This document shows positions 45,839-55,450 of a stretch of 64,000 nucleotides of DNA, piece after piece. Location of the stretch: NCBI RefSeq assembly GCF_001612765.1, contig NZ_BDBB01000006.1, positions 124,001 to 188,000 on the forward strand. The letters are read 5' to 3'. Position numbers and translations under genes: made by a program. This DNA comes from Nocardia arthritidis NBRC 100137 (lineage in GTDB: Bacteria > Actinomycetota > Actinomycetes > Mycobacteriales > Mycobacteriaceae). Under the pieces are notes generated by a model. The model worked only from the letters and a program-made list of their open reading frames with translations. It searched no databases and was not told the DNA's origin. Position 1 is the first letter of the stretch, and every line of letters begins with the position of its first letter.

Positions 45839-46127
45839 CGCTCCCTCACTCTCCTGCTCCGACATTCTGGCAACAGACGCCGCAGTGTGCTGTGTACAAC
45901 AACCGTGGGCGTCAGCCTGCCATGAAGCCCGGGGGTTGCGGCCCCCGCCTCCACTCTAGTTGGCGGGGGATGCCACCGCCGCCGGTCCACCCTATTGCCG
46001 ACCGGCGACAGCACGGTCATTCACTCACAACGTGGGCGCCGCGGGATTCGTTCCGGCCAGGTTTTGCCCTCAGCGAACAAACCGCCCGCCGACCGGATCT
46101 CCGCCGCACACGTCGGACCTCGGCTGC

Positions 46128-47069
46128 CTACCCCGTGTACGGGTCGACGACACCGCAGGGCACTGGGCGTTGATGCGCGGGATCGAGCGCGTTGAGCACG
46201 TAGGTCGCGGCCCTCCTGCTGCCCGCTATGCCCGTATGACCAGAGTAGTCCGTCGAGCACCCGTCCTGAACCACTATGTTCGTCACCCGGGGCCCGGTCA
46301 CCAATCCGGAGGTGTACGGCACCACCAGCTCGTCCAGCACGGTCGCGATATTCGTGTAGGCCACGTCGGGGTGGTAGACGCCGTCCGCGTTGAGCGTGCG
46401 CACGAACTCCGACCCTTGCAGCACCTGGCGGCAGGCCATGCACGGCGAGCCCGCCACGGCGTCGAAGAGCGGGCCGAGGCCCAGCCGGGTGCCGAACTCG
46501 TTCAGGTCCGCCATGCCGCCCGCGTTGGAGCCGAGCCAGGGCGGGGCGAGCCCGACCATCTTGTCCACCTTGCCCGCGCCGCCGAGCCGCTTGACGTAGT
46601 AATTGCCGATGAAGTTGCCCTGGGAATGGCCGATCAGGTCGACCTTGCTCGCGCCGGTCGCGGTCCGTACCCGGTCCACGAAAGCGGCGAGCTGGGCCGA
46701 GCTCTGCTCGATCGGAAGCATGCCGCCGATGGCCGACGCGGGCCACGGCAGGTCGTAGGCGCCGAAAGTGGACGAGTACACGCAGTAACCCTCGTTGGCC
46801 AGCAACGGCGCATACACGCCCCAGTTCGTCTGTGCGCCACCACCCGTGCCGTGCACGAGAACCACGGGGTTCGGGTGCTCGGAGCCGGGCCGGCAGGACC
46901 AGTCGTTGGTGCCGGGCAGCGAACCGCCCGGGTGGGACAGCTCGGCGGGGATGCCCGCGAAGAAGTTGTAGTCGACCGGATATCGCTCCTGCGCGTGCGC
47001 CGCGCCCGCGGTGGCGCACACCGCTGTGAGCAGAACGAAGAGCAACGAAAAGCCTGGGACACGCCGCAC
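46128..47069 (-). CDS. secreted lipase/esterase (class 2, triacylglycerol lipase-like)
   Basis: A 313-residue exported protein. The signal peptide (about residues 1-26) ends in GAAHA. The mature part is an alpha/beta hydrolase with oxyanion PVVLVHGTGGGAQTNW, nucleophile elbow DLIGHSQGNFIG (Ser at about 150) and SGHTGIAGS near the C-terminus supplying the His. Five cysteines in pairs (DWSCRPG, GYCVYSS, CMACRQ, DGCSTD, PCGVVDP) suggest disulfides. It resembles the Streptomyces/Nocardia lipase family that acts on triacylglycerols or short esters outside the cell. GTG start at 47069. Confidence 0.88.
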   Translation of the reverse strand: MRRVPGFSLLFVLLTAVCATAGAAHAQERYPVDYNFFAGIPAELSHPGGSLPGTNDWSCRPGSEHPNPVVLVHGTGGGAQTNWGVYAPLLANEGYCVYSSTFGAYDLPWPASAIGGMLPIEQSSAQLAAFVDRVRTATGASKVDLIGHSQGNFIGNYYVKRLGGAGKVDKMVGLAPPWLGSNAGGMADLNEFGTRLGLGPLFDAVAGSPCMACRQVLQGSEFVRTLNADGVYHPDVAYTNIATVLDELVVPYTSGLVTGPRVTNIVVQDGCSTDYSGHTGIAGSRRAATYVLNALDPAHQRPVPCGVVDPYTG

Positions 47070-47158
47070 GATAGCCTCCCGGTCCGGTCTCGTCTTCCGG
47101 GGAAGCTACCGCACGAAGTGGCCCAGACGGAGCAGATTCCGGCGGGTCGTTGCGGAAT

Positions 47159-47728
47159 CTAACTCTGACCGAAGGCAGGCGCGACGTACTGGTCCGCGGC
47201 CACCCGACCCGGCGTCGCCGCCGCGGCCTTGCCCTGCTGAATGCCCGCGGCGAACAGCGCACCGCACAGCGCCAGGAAGGCCAGCGTGTGGAAGACGCCG
47301 CGCGCGATGTTCCACCGCACCCAGGCCGCTTCGAAATCGGCGCGCACCGCGGTGAGGTCGGCGATCGAGCCCGGGTCGCCCGCGGCGGCCAGCTGGTCGT
47401 TGAGCGGGACGTTCAACCCGGAGGTCACCCCGAAGGCGATCACGTTGAGCACCAGCGCGAGCACGATCCAGATCAGCGCGCTCCGGTGCTCCCGGCCCAG
47501 GTGCAGCGCCGCCGCCAGGACGGTGAATCCCACCGTGCCGAGGAACGCGATCATGAACCACGGATTGATGATCACCACGTTGATCTTCTGCATCACGTCG
47601 ATCATGGCGCGATCGTCGGTGCGGGCCAGCGCGGGCATCACCGAATTGGCGTACGCGTAGAAAAGGCCCGCGATCAGGCCTGTCGCCAGCGTGGCGAGCA
47701 CCAGTGCGGCGAGACGTGTGGCGGTCAT
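47159..47728 (-). CDS. DUF1772 (anthrone-oxygenase-like) membrane protein
   Basis: A 189-residue protein with four helices (residues about 7-28, 55-75, 85-102, 140-160). The DUF1772 features are GLFYAYANSVMPALARTDDR after the first helix, MQKINVVIINPWFM and WVRWNIARGVFHTLAF. Family members are called anthrone oxygenase-like on weak grounds. It is transcribed alone, 90 bases upstream of the lipase in the same direction, and may be co-transcribed with it. Function unknown. Confidence 0.85.
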   Translation of the reverse strand: MTATRLAALVLATLATGLIAGLFYAYANSVMPALARTDDRAMIDVMQKINVVIINPWFMIAFLGTVGFTVLAAALHLGREHRSALIWIVLALVLNVIAFGVTSGLNVPLNDQLAAAGDPGSIADLTAVRADFEAAWVRWNIARGVFHTLAFLALCGALFAAGIQQGKAAAATPGRVAADQYVAPAFGQS

Positions 47729-47859
47729 GAGTTCCTCCTGCTCGGAAACCGGCCGGAGTGGTCGCTCCGGCCCGGGTACCTCCGAGTCAAGCCGCTACCG
47801 CCCGGACTCTCCATGGCCGAGAAGCTCGATGCGCTAAGCGAGCGTCTACGGTGAAGGTC

Positions 47860-48483
47860 TCACAGGTCCCGATCGGAAATGAGCCCACTCTGCATGGCCA
47901 GTCCCGCCAATCGCACCCGCTTCTGGTTCTGCGGCAGATCCTCCACCCCGAACTTGGCGAACAGCGCACGCAGGTGCGTCTTGATCGCGTCGACGCTGAG
48001 GAACAACTCCTCGGCGATCTGCTGATTGGAGGCGGGCGTGGCGAAACCCGCGCCGTGCTTGTACGGCCTGCACAGTGCGATCAGTACCGAGCGCTGCGTC
48101 TCGGTGAGCGACCGCGCCGTGGGTATCGAGCCGGTGGAGGTACGGGTGATGTCGTCGGAGACGCCGCCGAAGTCGTGAAACGACACCCGCGAGGTGCCGA
48201 CCCGGATGACGTCCCCTGCCATCAGCCTGCGGCGGCCGACGAGCCGGTCCCCGTTGACGAAGGTGCCGTTGCGAGAGAGGCCGTCGTCCACGATGGTCCA
48301 GTGCGCACCCAGGTATTCGACCGCCGCGTGCAGCCGGGAGACCTCGGCGTCCCAGCTCAGGGCGAGATCGGCATGCGAGGACCGGCCGATGGTGACACGT
48401 CCGCGATCGGGCGTCAACGTGAACTCCTGCTGCCGACCGGCATCATCGGTGAACCGCAAGAATGATCCGACGAATCCTGTCAC
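47860..48483 (-). CDS. FHA-domain protein with C-terminal LuxR-like helix-turn-helix
   Basis: A 207-residue protein. The FHA domain (about residues 15-105) has the phosphothreonine-binding pattern IGRSSHADL, SRLHAAVEY and SRNGTFVNGDRL. Residues about 125-200 form a winged or LuxR-like helix-turn-helix (LTETQRSVLIALCRPY, NQQIAEELFLSVDAIKTHLR). The combination suggests a DNA-binding regulator switched by Ser/Thr protein kinase signalling. It stands alone; its partner kinase is not in the window. Confidence 0.87.
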   Translation of the reverse strand: MTGFVGSFLRFTDDAGRQQEFTLTPDRGRVTIGRSSHADLALSWDAEVSRLHAAVEYLGAHWTIVDDGLSRNGTFVNGDRLVGRRRLMAGDVIRVGTSRVSFHDFGGVSDDITRTSTGSIPTARSLTETQRSVLIALCRPYKHGAGFATPASNQQIAEELFLSVDAIKTHLRALFAKFGVEDLPQNQKRVRLAGLAMQSGLISDRDL

Positions 48484-48687
48484 TGCGCCGATACCTCACC
48501 TCTCCATACCGCCAGTGACCGTCGCACGCTTCCATGGTGCCGCGTCCCGGTACCACGAGCAAGATCGATTCATCCGCCGGGACAGGCCACCGTGTGATCC
48601 GGTCTCGTTCCCATATCGAAGCCCTATCACAAACAAGACCGCCGCCCCGACGTCGCACGATTCGCCGGGACGGCGGCCGAAAAATAA

Positions 48688-49047
48688 CTATCCCTTCGCG
48701 GCCTTGTTGTACGCGTCGGTGATGTCGGCGGAGATGCGGCCCCGTGCGGACACCTTGTGTCCATTCCGACGCGCCCACTCCCGAATTGCGGCGCTTTGTT
48801 CCCGATCGATGGACACCCGGCTCTTCGGAGTGCCCGCGGCGGCCGCGGCGGCCTTGACCCGGCGCCGGCCGCTCACCCGGCGCGCATTCGAAACCCACTC
48901 CTCCAAACCGTCGCGCAGCTTCGCCGCATTTGCCGACGACAGGTCGATCTCGTACGACACACCGTCGATCGCAAACTCGATGGTCTCGTCCGCGATGGAC
49001 TCACCGTCGACATCGTCGATCAGGCTAACGGTGACCTTCTTTGCCAT
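48688..49047 (-). CDS. lsr2: Lsr2 nucleoid-associated protein
   Basis: A 119-residue protein. The N-terminal dimerisation domain starts [25 protein letters not shown], shown here as family knowledge with the first 25 residues matching. The C-terminal DNA-binding domain holds the AT-hook-like R102-G103-R104 ([11 protein letters not shown]). Lsr2 is the H-NS-like silencer of AT-rich and horizontally acquired DNA in actinobacteria and is needed for biofilm and stress responses in mycobacteria. The ATG at 49047 is preceded by GAGGACG. It is next to lysS, as in M. tuberculosis. Confidence 0.96.
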   Translation of the reverse strand: MAKKVTVSLIDDVDGESIADETIEFAIDGVSYEIDLSSANAAKLRDGLEEWVSNARRVSGRRRVKAAAAAAGTPKSRVSIDREQSAAIREWARRNGHKVSARGRISADITDAYNKAAKG

Positions 49048-49162
49048 GAGATGAACGTCCTCTCGAAATCGTGCGACCCGCATACTAGGCCGATTACCCG
49101 AGGCAAGAATACCCCGAATTCCGGAAATTCCAACACGGAGTCGCTGCTTTGCAATCCAGTGG

Positions 49163-50719
49163 TCACCGGGTGACCGGACGCACAATTGGGAACAGTATCG
49201 TTTCTCGGATTCCCAATCCCGTGAGCGCCATCAACAACCGATCGATTCCCATACCCGTTCCGGTCGTCGGCGGCATGCCGTGCTCCATCGCCGCGAGGAA
49301 GTCCTCGTCCAGCACCATCGCCTCGTCGTCACCCTGCGCGGCGAGCCGCGCCTGATCGACGAACCGCTCGCGCTGGATCACCGGGTCGACCAACTCCGAA
49401 TAGCCCGTGGCCAACTCGAAGCCGCGCACATAGAGATCCCACTTCTCCGTGACCCCTGCCCTACTACGATGCTGCCTGGTCAACGGGGATGTCTCCACCG
49501 GGAAGTCGCGCACGAAAGTCGGCGCGTACAGCTTGTCGCCATACTGGTGTTCCCAGAGTTCCTCGACGAGTTTCCCGTGGCCGTAGCCCTTGCCCTCCGG
49601 AATTTCCAGACCGACCCGATCCGCGAGTGCGCGCAATTCGGCGACCGACGTTTCCGGAGTCACCGGCACACCCAGCGCATCCGACAGCGAAGGGTACATC
49701 TCGACGACGGCCCACTCGCCGCGGAGATCGTATTCGGTGCCGTCGGCCAGGGTCACCACCTGCGTGCCGAACGCCTCCTGCGCCACTTCCTGCACCAATT
49801 CCCGGATCATCACCGCCGAGTCGTCATAGGTGCCGTATGCCTGGTATGTCTCCAGCATCGCGAACTCGGGGGAATGCGTGGAGTCCGCGCCCTCGTTCCG
49901 GAAGTTCCGGTTGACCTCGAAGACCCGCTCCAAACCGCCGACCACGCAGCGCTTCAGGAACAACTCGGGCGCGATGCGCAGGAACAGGTCCATGTCGAGG
50001 GCGTTGGAATGGGTGACGAACGGCCGGGCCGTGGCGCCGCCGTGCAGCGTCTGCAGCATCGGCGTCTCCACCTCCAGGAAGCCCCTGCGCTCCAGCGCGT
50101 TGCGCAGCGCGCGCACCACGGCGATGCGGGTACGGGCCATTTCCCTGGCCTCCGGACGCACGATCAGGTCGACATAACGCTGCCGGACCCGCGATTCCTC
50201 GTTCATCTCCTTGTGCGCCACCGGCAGCGGCCGCAGGGCCTTCGCCGCCATGAACCAGGAATCGGCCATGACGCTCAGTTCCCCGGTCCGCGACGAGATG
50301 ACCTCACCGTGCACGAAAACGAAGTCACCGAGATCGACGTCGGTCTTCCAGGCGGCGAGGGCGTCCGCGCCGACCCCGTTCAGGCTGATCATCGCCTGCA
50401 GCTTGGTACCGTCGCCCTCCTGCAGTGTCGCGAAACACAACTTGCCGGTATTACGCAGGAATATGACGCGCCCGGCGACGCCCACCTGAAGCCCGGTGGC
50501 CGTGTCCGCGGCGAGGTCCGGATATGCGGCCCGAATTTCGGCCAGGGTATGCGTACGCGGCACGACGACGGGATAGGCCTCGCCACCGGCCGCGAGCAGC
50601 CGCTCCCGCTTCTCCCGGCGAATCCGTATCTGCTCCGGTGCATCGTCGGCGGCCGGTGACACGGCAGGCCGCGAATCCGATGTCGATGCGCTGGAAGATG
50701 CAGAGTTCGGGGTGCTCAC
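49163..50719 (-). CDS. lysS: lysyl-tRNA synthetase
   Basis: A 518-residue class II synthetase. The N-terminal OB-fold ([20 protein letters not shown]) binds the anticodon. The catalytic core has motif 1 ([10 protein letters not shown]), motif 2 ([20 protein letters not shown]) and motif 3 ([15 protein letters not shown]). It charges tRNA-Lys. Residues 1-30 are a Ser/Ala/Pro-rich extension. I use the GTG at 50719 ([10 protein letters not shown]); a TTG three codons upstream (50728) is in frame. A large hairpin lies upstream at 50843-50901. Confidence 0.96.
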   Translation of the reverse strand: MSTPNSASSSASTSDSRPAVSPAADDAPEQIRIRREKRERLLAAGGEAYPVVVPRTHTLAEIRAAYPDLAADTATGLQVGVAGRVIFLRNTGKLCFATLQEGDGTKLQAMISLNGVGADALAAWKTDVDLGDFVFVHGEVISSRTGELSVMADSWFMAAKALRPLPVAHKEMNEESRVRQRYVDLIVRPEAREMARTRIAVVRALRNALERRGFLEVETPMLQTLHGGATARPFVTHSNALDMDLFLRIAPELFLKRCVVGGLERVFEVNRNFRNEGADSTHSPEFAMLETYQAYGTYDDSAVMIRELVQEVAQEAFGTQVVTLADGTEYDLRGEWAVVEMYPSLSDALGVPVTPETSVAELRALADRVGLEIPEGKGYGHGKLVEELWEHQYGDKLYAPTFVRDFPVETSPLTRQHRSRAGVTEKWDLYVRGFELATGYSELVDPVIQRERFVDQARLAAQGDDEAMVLDEDFLAAMEHGMPPTTGTGMGIDRLLMALTGLGIRETILFPIVRPVTR

Positions 50720-50842
50720 ATCGAACAACCCTAGCGTGCATCGGAAATCGTTATGCGGGCCGCCCGGACTCCGGCCCGGAGTAACGAAACGGTATCGATG
50801 CGACGCCCCGTCCGGGACGTCCGCACCGGCGTCGTACGGACG

Positions 50843-50901
50843 CGAAATAGCCGGTGCGCATCATGTGGTATGCGAAACTACCTGAGCGCCCGGCTATTTC
50901 G
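50843..50901 (-). terminator. long-stem hairpin between the rhodanese gene and lysS
   Basis: CGAAATAGCCGG-T-GCGC (50843-50859) pairs with GCGCCCGGCTATTTCG (50886-50901), giving a 16-bp stem with one bulge and a 26-base loop. On the minus strand it begins 22 bases after the rhodanese stop and ends 124 bases before the lysS start. It is a probable terminator of the cysteine operon, though it could also act in a lysS leader. There is no U-tract. Confidence 0.6.
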
Positions 50902-50922
50902 AGATGGAAGTGTCGGGGGGAA

Positions 50923-51354
50923 TTATAGCGAGGCGAGCGCTTCGGCCTCGCGCGCGAAGTGCGGCGCCCCGACGGCGACGTGCAACAGACCGGCCGCCTT
51001 CAAGGCCTGATAGCCGCCCACCAGATCGGTCGCCCGGTGCAGCCCGAGTTGCTGCAGCGCGGCGGCGGCCAGGCTGGAGGTATATCCCTCGGAGCAGACG
51101 ACGATCCATTCCACGTCGTGATCGGCGGCCAGCGCCAGCCGGGCGGAACTGGTGGGATCGAGCCGCCATTCCAGGACATTGCGCTCGATCACCAGCGCGC
51201 CGGGCAAGGTGCCCTCGCGTCCGCGTTGCGCCTGGGGCCGGATATCCACCAGAATGGCGCCGCGCTCGATGGCTTCCGGCAATTCGAAGGCGTAGATCCG
51301 GTCGAGGCCGGCCCGTGCGTTCTCGAGCATCTGATCGATGGTCAAACGGGTCAT
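50923..51354 (-). CDS. single-domain rhodanese
   Basis: A 143-residue rhodanese-like protein. The persulfide-forming Cys is C87 in VVCSEGYTSSLAA, with ILVDIRPQ and LVGGYQALKAAGL as the flanking family blocks. It transfers sulfane sulfur to a thiol acceptor. The ATG at 51354 overlaps the cysteine dioxygenase stop by one base (TGATG); a GTG one codon upstream (GTGA overlap) is equally placed. The pairing with cysteine dioxygenase links it to cysteine and sulfur turnover. Confidence 0.9.
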   Translation of the reverse strand: MTRLTIDQMLENARAGLDRIYAFELPEAIERGAILVDIRPQAQRGREGTLPGALVIERNVLEWRLDPTSSARLALAADHDVEWIVVCSEGYTSSLAAAALQQLGLHRATDLVGGYQALKAAGLLHVAVGAPHFAREAEALASL

Positions 51355-51950
51355 CACATATCACCTTCGGGCTGGTCGGTGAGGACGGTTCGGGTGCGCC
51401 GCAGGGTGCCGTGCCCGGTCACCTCGTAATACGACATCGCGCTGAGCGGCGGGGAATAGGCGTGCACGCTCAGCGTGGGATCGAGCGGACCGGCGGAATC
51501 GACGGCGGCCGGCGCCCGCATGACGTCGTGCACCCAGCCGATCGGGAACGCGGCCTGATCACCCGCCGCGAGCGTGCGGCGACGCAGTTCCGTTCCGTTC
51601 CAGCGATATTCGGTGAGCGCGCCGCTGAGCACGGTGAGCGCGCCGAGCGACCCGGCGTGATCGTGCAGCTCGGTCGACTTGCCCGGCGTCCAGCTGATCA
51701 GCCAGACGTCGACCTCGTCGTCAGTGAGCAGCCTGGTGGCCCAGCGCTCGTTTTCCGGCCATTTCCCCCCGGCAGGAAGCAAATGGTCGTATCGCCCGGC
51801 CAGCACGTCTTCGGCGCCCTCGTCGGTCAGCCGCAGCAGATCGGCCGGGCGCAGCCGGGTGGGCAGGGCGGGTGCCACCGAACGTTCCACCGGCGGGGTA
51901 GCCGACAGCGCGGTACGCGCGGAAGAAAGGGAAAGGACAGAAGAACGCAT
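51354..51950 (-). CDS. cysteine dioxygenase family protein
   Basis: A 198-residue cupin of the CDO type I family. The Fe ligands are H96 and H98 (STELHDHAGSLGALTVLSG) and H141 (IGWVHDVMRAP). The SVHAYSPP motif (161-168) supplies the Ser-His-Tyr relay residues. It oxidises cysteine to cysteine sulfinate with O2. The ATG at 51950 (MRSSVLSLSS) is chosen, with GGAG 9 bases upstream. A short Cys-Cys leader ORF and alternating complementary repeats lie in the 110 bases upstream, so cysteine-dependent attenuation is likely. It is followed by the coupled rhodanese. Confidence 0.9.
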   Translation of the reverse strand: MRSSVLSLSSARTALSATPPVERSVAPALPTRLRPADLLRLTDEGAEDVLAGRYDHLLPAGGKWPENERWATRLLTDDEVDVWLISWTPGKSTELHDHAGSLGALTVLSGALTEYRWNGTELRRRTLAAGDQAAFPIGWVHDVMRAPAAVDSAGPLDPTLSVHAYSPPLSAMSYYEVTGHGTLRRTRTVLTDQPEGDM

Positions 51951-51978
51951 GAGCGAATCTCCAGGAGGAAGGTAACGG

Positions 51979-52031
51979 TCGAGGGCGGGAACTGAACTCA
52001 GCCTCGATCGGTCGAGGCACGTCAGCCTCGA
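51979..52031 (-). promoter_or_regulatory. attenuator-like alternating complementary segments
   Basis: Reading the minus strand, segment 1 TCGAGGC (52031-52025) can pair with segment 2 GCCTCGA (52018-52012). Segment 2 can pair instead with segment 3 TCGAGGC (52007-52001), and segment 3 with segment 4 CCTCGA (51984-51979). These are mutually exclusive hairpins. Segment 1 begins inside the second of two tandem Cys codons of the leader ORF. The ladder ends 28 bases before the dioxygenase ATG. Confidence 0.7.
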
Positions 52032-52063
52032 CAACACTCCTGGGTGCTCGCGTAGAAGGTCAC
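52022..52063 (-). CDS. 13-residue Cys-Cys leader peptide (uORF)
   Basis: A GTG-initiated 13-codon frame encodes MTFYASTQECCRG and a TGA. Its two adjacent Cys codons (52036-52031) are 2 codons from the stop. On the minus strand TAAACT (52076-52071) lies 7 bases upstream of the GTG, the spacing expected for a -10 whose transcript starts at the GTG. No Shine-Dalgarno is present, so it is probably leaderless. Leaderless polycysteine uORFs that attenuate sulfur genes in response to cysteine are described in mycobacteria. This one is short and has only two Cys, so the call is inference supported by the adjoining alternating hairpins. Confidence 0.68.
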   Translation of the reverse strand: MTFYASTQECCRG

Positions 52064-52136
52064 GAGAGGGAGTTTAACAGCAGACGACGCGGTGTCGACA
52101 AGTGCCCGGCCTGCGACAAATCCGACACCGCGCACA

Positions 52137-52934
52137 TCAGACACTCCCCTTGCGCCGCTGATTGCGTTCGTATACGAGCCGCAGACCGGTCAGCGTGAGG
52201 TGCGGATCGTGGTCGTCGATCGTTTCGGATTCCGGGACGATCAGCGGTGCGGTCGCCCCGGTCGCCACCACCGCGACGTCATCACCCGCGAACGCGTCGA
52301 ACTCGTCGCGAATGCGATCGATCAGGCCGTCCACCAGCCCGGCGAAACCGAATACCGCGCCGGACTGCATGCATTCCATGCTGTTCTTCCCCAGCACCGA
52401 ACGTGGCCTGGTCAACTCCGCCCGCCGCAGCGCACTGCGTTCCACCAGGGCCTCGGTGGAGATCTCCACACCGGGCGCGATGATCCCGCCCAGGAACTCG
52501 CCCTTCTTCGACACCAGGTCAACACAGATCGCCGTGCCGAAATCTACGACGATCGCGGGCGCGGAATAGCGCTGGTAAGCGGCCAGGCAATTGACGATGC
52601 GATCCGCGCCGACTTCTTTCGGATTGTCCACCAGCAGCGGAATCCCCGTGCGCACACCGGGTTCCACCAACACGTGCGGAACGTGGCCCCAGTATTGGCC
52701 GAGCATGCCGCGCAGTTCGCGCAGCACGGGCGGCACCGTGGAAAGCGCTGAGACGCCGATCACCTCGTCCAGTTGCGCGCCGACCAGCCCGCGCACCTGC
52801 ATGGCGAATTCGTCGGCGGTCAGCAACGGATTGGTGTGCATTCGCCAGTGCCGCACCAGTTTCGAATGCTCTCCGGAACCGGAGAACAGGCCGAGTTCGA
52901 TACTCGTGTTGCGGACATCGATGGTCAGCAGCAT
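52137..52934 (-). CDS. coaX: type III pantothenate kinase
   Basis: A 265-residue ASKHA-fold kinase. The phosphate-binding N-terminus is [15 protein letters not shown], where the usual DVGNT glycine is Arg, as I also recall in M. tuberculosis Coa[19 protein letters not shown] carries the catalytic Asp, and [12 protein letters not shown] and [12 protein letters not shown] are the adenosine-region blocks. In M. tuberculosis CoaX is reported not to be the essential pantothenate kinase (CoaA is), so activity here is uncertain. It is the last gene of the run panC-panD-coaX, 17 bases after panD. Confidence 0.93.
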   Translation of the reverse strand: MLLTIDVRNTSIELGLFSGSGEHSKLVRHWRMHTNPLLTADEFAMQVRGLVGAQLDEVIGVSALSTVPPVLRELRGMLGQYWGHVPHVLVEPGVRTGIPLLVDNPKEVGADRIVNCLAAYQRYSAPAIVVDFGTAICVDLVSKKGEFLGGIIAPGVEISTEALVERSALRRAELTRPRSVLGKNSMECMQSGAVFGFAGLVDGLIDRIRDEFDAFAGDDVAVVATGATAPLIVPESETIDDHDPHLTLTGLRLVYERNQRRKGSV

Positions 52935-52951
52935 GTCCTGGTCGCCGCTCC

Positions 52952-53371
52952 TCAGACGAACGACAGCGAGCGGGGCGAGGTCAGGCCCGAGCCCTCCGGC
53001 GCGTGCGCCGGGTCCGAGCCGAGTTCGACCGGGCGGTTGCGCTCGTCGACGAACACGACCTTGGGGTCGTACTCGGCGATCTCCTGCTCGTTCAGCTGGC
53101 CGTAGGCGATCAGGATGACGAGGTCGCCCGGGTGCACCAGGTGAGCCGCGGCGCCGTTGATCCCGATCACCCCGGAACCCCGCTCACCGGCGATGACGTA
53201 GGTCTCCAGGCGGGCGCCGTTGTCGATGTCCACGATGCAGACCTGTTCGCCTTCCAGCAGGTCGGCGGCGTCGAGCAGGTCCTGGTCCACGGTCACCGAG
53301 CCGACGTAGTGCAAATCGGCGTGCGTCACGGTGGCACGGTGGATCTTCGACTTCATCATGGTGCGCAGCAT
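52952..53371 (-). CDS. panD: aspartate 1-decarboxylase
   Basis: A 139-residue pyruvoyl enzyme. Self-cleavage occurs between G24 and S25 (HYVGSVTVD), generating the pyruvoyl group on S25. Further blocks are [12 protein letters not shown] and [17 protein letters not shown]. It makes beta-alanine for pantothenate. The C-terminal extension ([14 protein letters not shown]) is typical of actinobacterial PanD; in M. tuberculosis it is the pyrazinoic-acid-responsive degradation tail. It begins 14 bases after panC. Confidence 0.96.
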   Translation of the reverse strand: MLRTMMKSKIHRATVTHADLHYVGSVTVDQDLLDAADLLEGEQVCIVDIDNGARLETYVIAGERGSGVIGINGAAAHLVHPGDLVILIAYGQLNEQEIAEYDPKVVFVDERNRPVELGSDPAHAPEGSGLTSPRSLSFV

Positions 53372-53385
53372 TGCGTCGAACCTTT

Positions 53386-54366
53386 CTAGTTCGCGGGAGG
53401 AAGGACGGCGGGGTCTGACACCGCCGCGACAGGCTGGGAGGAGTTCGCGGCGGGCCGCGAACCGGCGACGGTGGGGTGGCCGTCGATCGGAGCGCCGAGC
53501 GTGACGGCGATGTTGTCGATCAGGCGGGTCGCGCCGACCCGGGCCGCGATCAGCAGCCTGGCGTTGCCGGTGGCCGGGGCGGGCCCCAGGGTGGCCGAAC
53601 GCAGCTCCAGGTAGTCGACGTCCACCCCGGTCGCGGCGTCGAGCACCTGGTGGGCGGCCGCCAGAACCGCGTCGCCGCCCAGGCCGCCCGCGTGTTTACC
53701 CGCCGACAGAGCGGCCGACAGGGCCAGTGCGGCTTCGCGTTGCACGGGGTCGAGATAGCGGTTGCGCGAGGACAGAGCCAGTCCGTCGGGCTCACGGACG
53801 GTGACCACCGGGGTGATCTTCACGTCGAAATTCAGGTCGCGGACCAGCTGCCGGATCAGGGTGAGCTGCTGATAATCCTTCTCACCGAAGAACGCCTCGG
53901 TCGGCCGCGCGATCTGCAGCAGTTTGGCGACCACGGTGAGCATGCCCGCGAAGTGGGTCGGGCGGCTGGCCCCCTCCAGCTCCGCGCCGAGCGGACCGGG
54001 GTGCACCGTGGTGCGTGGGCCGTCCGGGTACATGTCGGACACGCTCGGCGCGAACACCAGCTCGACGCCCTCGGCGCGCAACAGCTCGACGTCGGCGTCC
54101 AGCGTGCGAGGGTATTTGTCCAGGTCCTCGTTCGCCCCGAACTGCAGGGGATTGACGAAGATCGACACGATGACGACCTGGTTGGCCCGCTTGGCCAGCC
54201 GAACGATCTCCAGGTGCCCCTCGTGCAGCGCGCCCATGGTCGGCACCAGCGCGACGGTGCGGCCGACGCCGCGCAGGGCCGCGGACACCGCCCCGAGTAC
54301 CACGGGATCGTGGTGCACGGTCAGTACGCCGGGCCGGTAGGCACCGCGCAGTTTCGAGTCGAACAT
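53386..54366 (-). CDS. panC: pantothenate synthetase
   Basis: A 326-residue nucleotidyltransferase-fold enzyme. Motifs are [10 protein letters not shown] (42-51), [41 protein letters not shown] and [11 protein letters not shown] (KMSKS-like). It joins pantoate and beta-alanine using ATP. The C-terminal 40 residues are an Ala/Ser/Pro-rich extension beyond the family core. The ATG overlaps the upstream DUF2520 gene stop by one base. The next step enzyme, panD, follows. Confidence 0.96.
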   Translation of the reverse strand: MFDSKLRGAYRPGVLTVHHDPVVLGAVSAALRGVGRTVALVPTMGALHEGHLEIVRLAKRANQVVIVSIFVNPLQFGANEDLDKYPRTLDADVELLRAEGVELVFAPSVSDMYPDGPRTTVHPGPLGAELEGASRPTHFAGMLTVVAKLLQIARPTEAFFGEKDYQQLTLIRQLVRDLNFDVKITPVVTVREPDGLALSSRNRYLDPVQREAALALSAALSAGKHAGGLGGDAVLAAAHQVLDAATGVDVDYLELRSATLGPAPATGNARLLIAARVGATRLIDNIAVTLGAPIDGHPTVAGSRPAANSSQPVAAVSDPAVLPPAN

Positions 54367-55295
54367 CAGCGTCCTTCCAGCAGCTGGATTACGGCGGGGG
54401 CGGTGCCCGCCCGCTCAGCGGTGCGCAACGACAGCGCGCGATAAGCCTCGGCCAGCCGGGAATCGACCGATGCCAGCGCGTCCAGGTGCGCGGCTACCGC
54501 GTCGGCGTCACCGCGGGCGACCGGGCCGGTCAGCGCGGACTGGCCGCGGCGCAACGCGTTGTCCAGCGCAGCCGACGCCAGCGGGGCGAGCAGACGCTCG
54601 GCCAGGCCGTTGGGCTGCTCGTCGACCAGTTGCTGCCCCATCAGGCCGGGGCCGGCCAGTGCGGCGCGCAACGCGGCCACCGCGTCCACGATCAGCGTGA
54701 CCAGGTGATTGCTGCCGTGCGCGAGCGCGGCGTGGTACAGCGGCCGGTGCTGCTCCGGTACGCGAACCGGCTCGCCGCCCATCTCGATCACCAGCGACTG
54801 CGCGATGGCATAGCCGACCTCGTCGGCCGCGGTGATACCGAAGCACGCGTTGCCCAGCCGGGCCACGTCCTCGTCGTGGCCGGTGAAGGTCATCGCCGGG
54901 TGGATGGCCAGCGGAAGGGCGCCGATCTCGGCCAAGGGGGCGAGCACGCCGACGCCGTTCGCGCCGGAGGTGTGCGCCACGATGGTGCCCGGCCGGACGA
55001 CCCCGGCGCCGGCCAGCCCACGGATCAGGCCGGGAAGCTCGGTGTCGGGCACGGCGAGCAGCAGCAGCTCACTGCGCGCGGCCACCTGCTCGATCGGCAG
55101 GATCTCCGAATCGGGCAGCCGGGTCCTGGCACGGCGCACCGAGGCGTCGGAGATCGCGCAGACGCCGAACACGACGTGTCCGGCCCGCTCGAGTGCGGCG
55201 CCCAATGCCGAGCCCACGCGTCCCGCCGAGACGATTCCCACCGTCAGGCGTGCGGGCGCGGGGTCGTAGCCCGAAGCAGCGTTGTCGGAATTCAC
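54366..55295 (-). CDS. Rossmann-like and DUF2520 protein (Rv3603c-like)
   Basis: A 309-residue protein. The N-terminal NADP-type Rossmann domain has [21 protein letters not shown] (GxxGxxG-like, about residues 18-38). The DUF2520 helical domain follows with [16 protein letters not shown] and [18 protein letters not shown]. Family members resemble ketopantoate reductase and sit next to panC, so a role replacing PanE in pantothenate synthesis is often suggested but not proven. The GTG at 55295 is chosen over an open frame that runs 24 codons further upstream. It overlaps panC by one base. Confidence 0.88.
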   Translation of the reverse strand: MNSDNAASGYDPAPARLTVGIVSAGRVGSALGAALERAGHVVFGVCAISDASVRRARTRLPDSEILPIEQVAARSELLLLAVPDTELPGLIRGLAGAGVVRPGTIVAHTSGANGVGVLAPLAEIGALPLAIHPAMTFTGHDEDVARLGNACFGITAADEVGYAIAQSLVIEMGGEPVRVPEQHRPLYHAALAHGSNHLVTLIVDAVAALRAALAGPGLMGQQLVDEQPNGLAERLLAPLASAALDNALRRGQSALTGPVARGDADAVAAHLDALASVDSRLAEAYRALSLRTAERAGTAPAVIQLLEGR

Positions 55296-55450
55296 GCTTC
55301 TCGAGGTCAACGTTGTCCTCTCGATGTCGTTCCAGTCCCGCCATGCGGGTACCGGACGGTACGCCAAGAGAATATCGGCAGGCGGTTCGCCGCCGCCACA
55401 AGGTGCCCGCGTGATCTAGGCCGCAGTGCGGGGACGCGGCCCGGCGCGGG

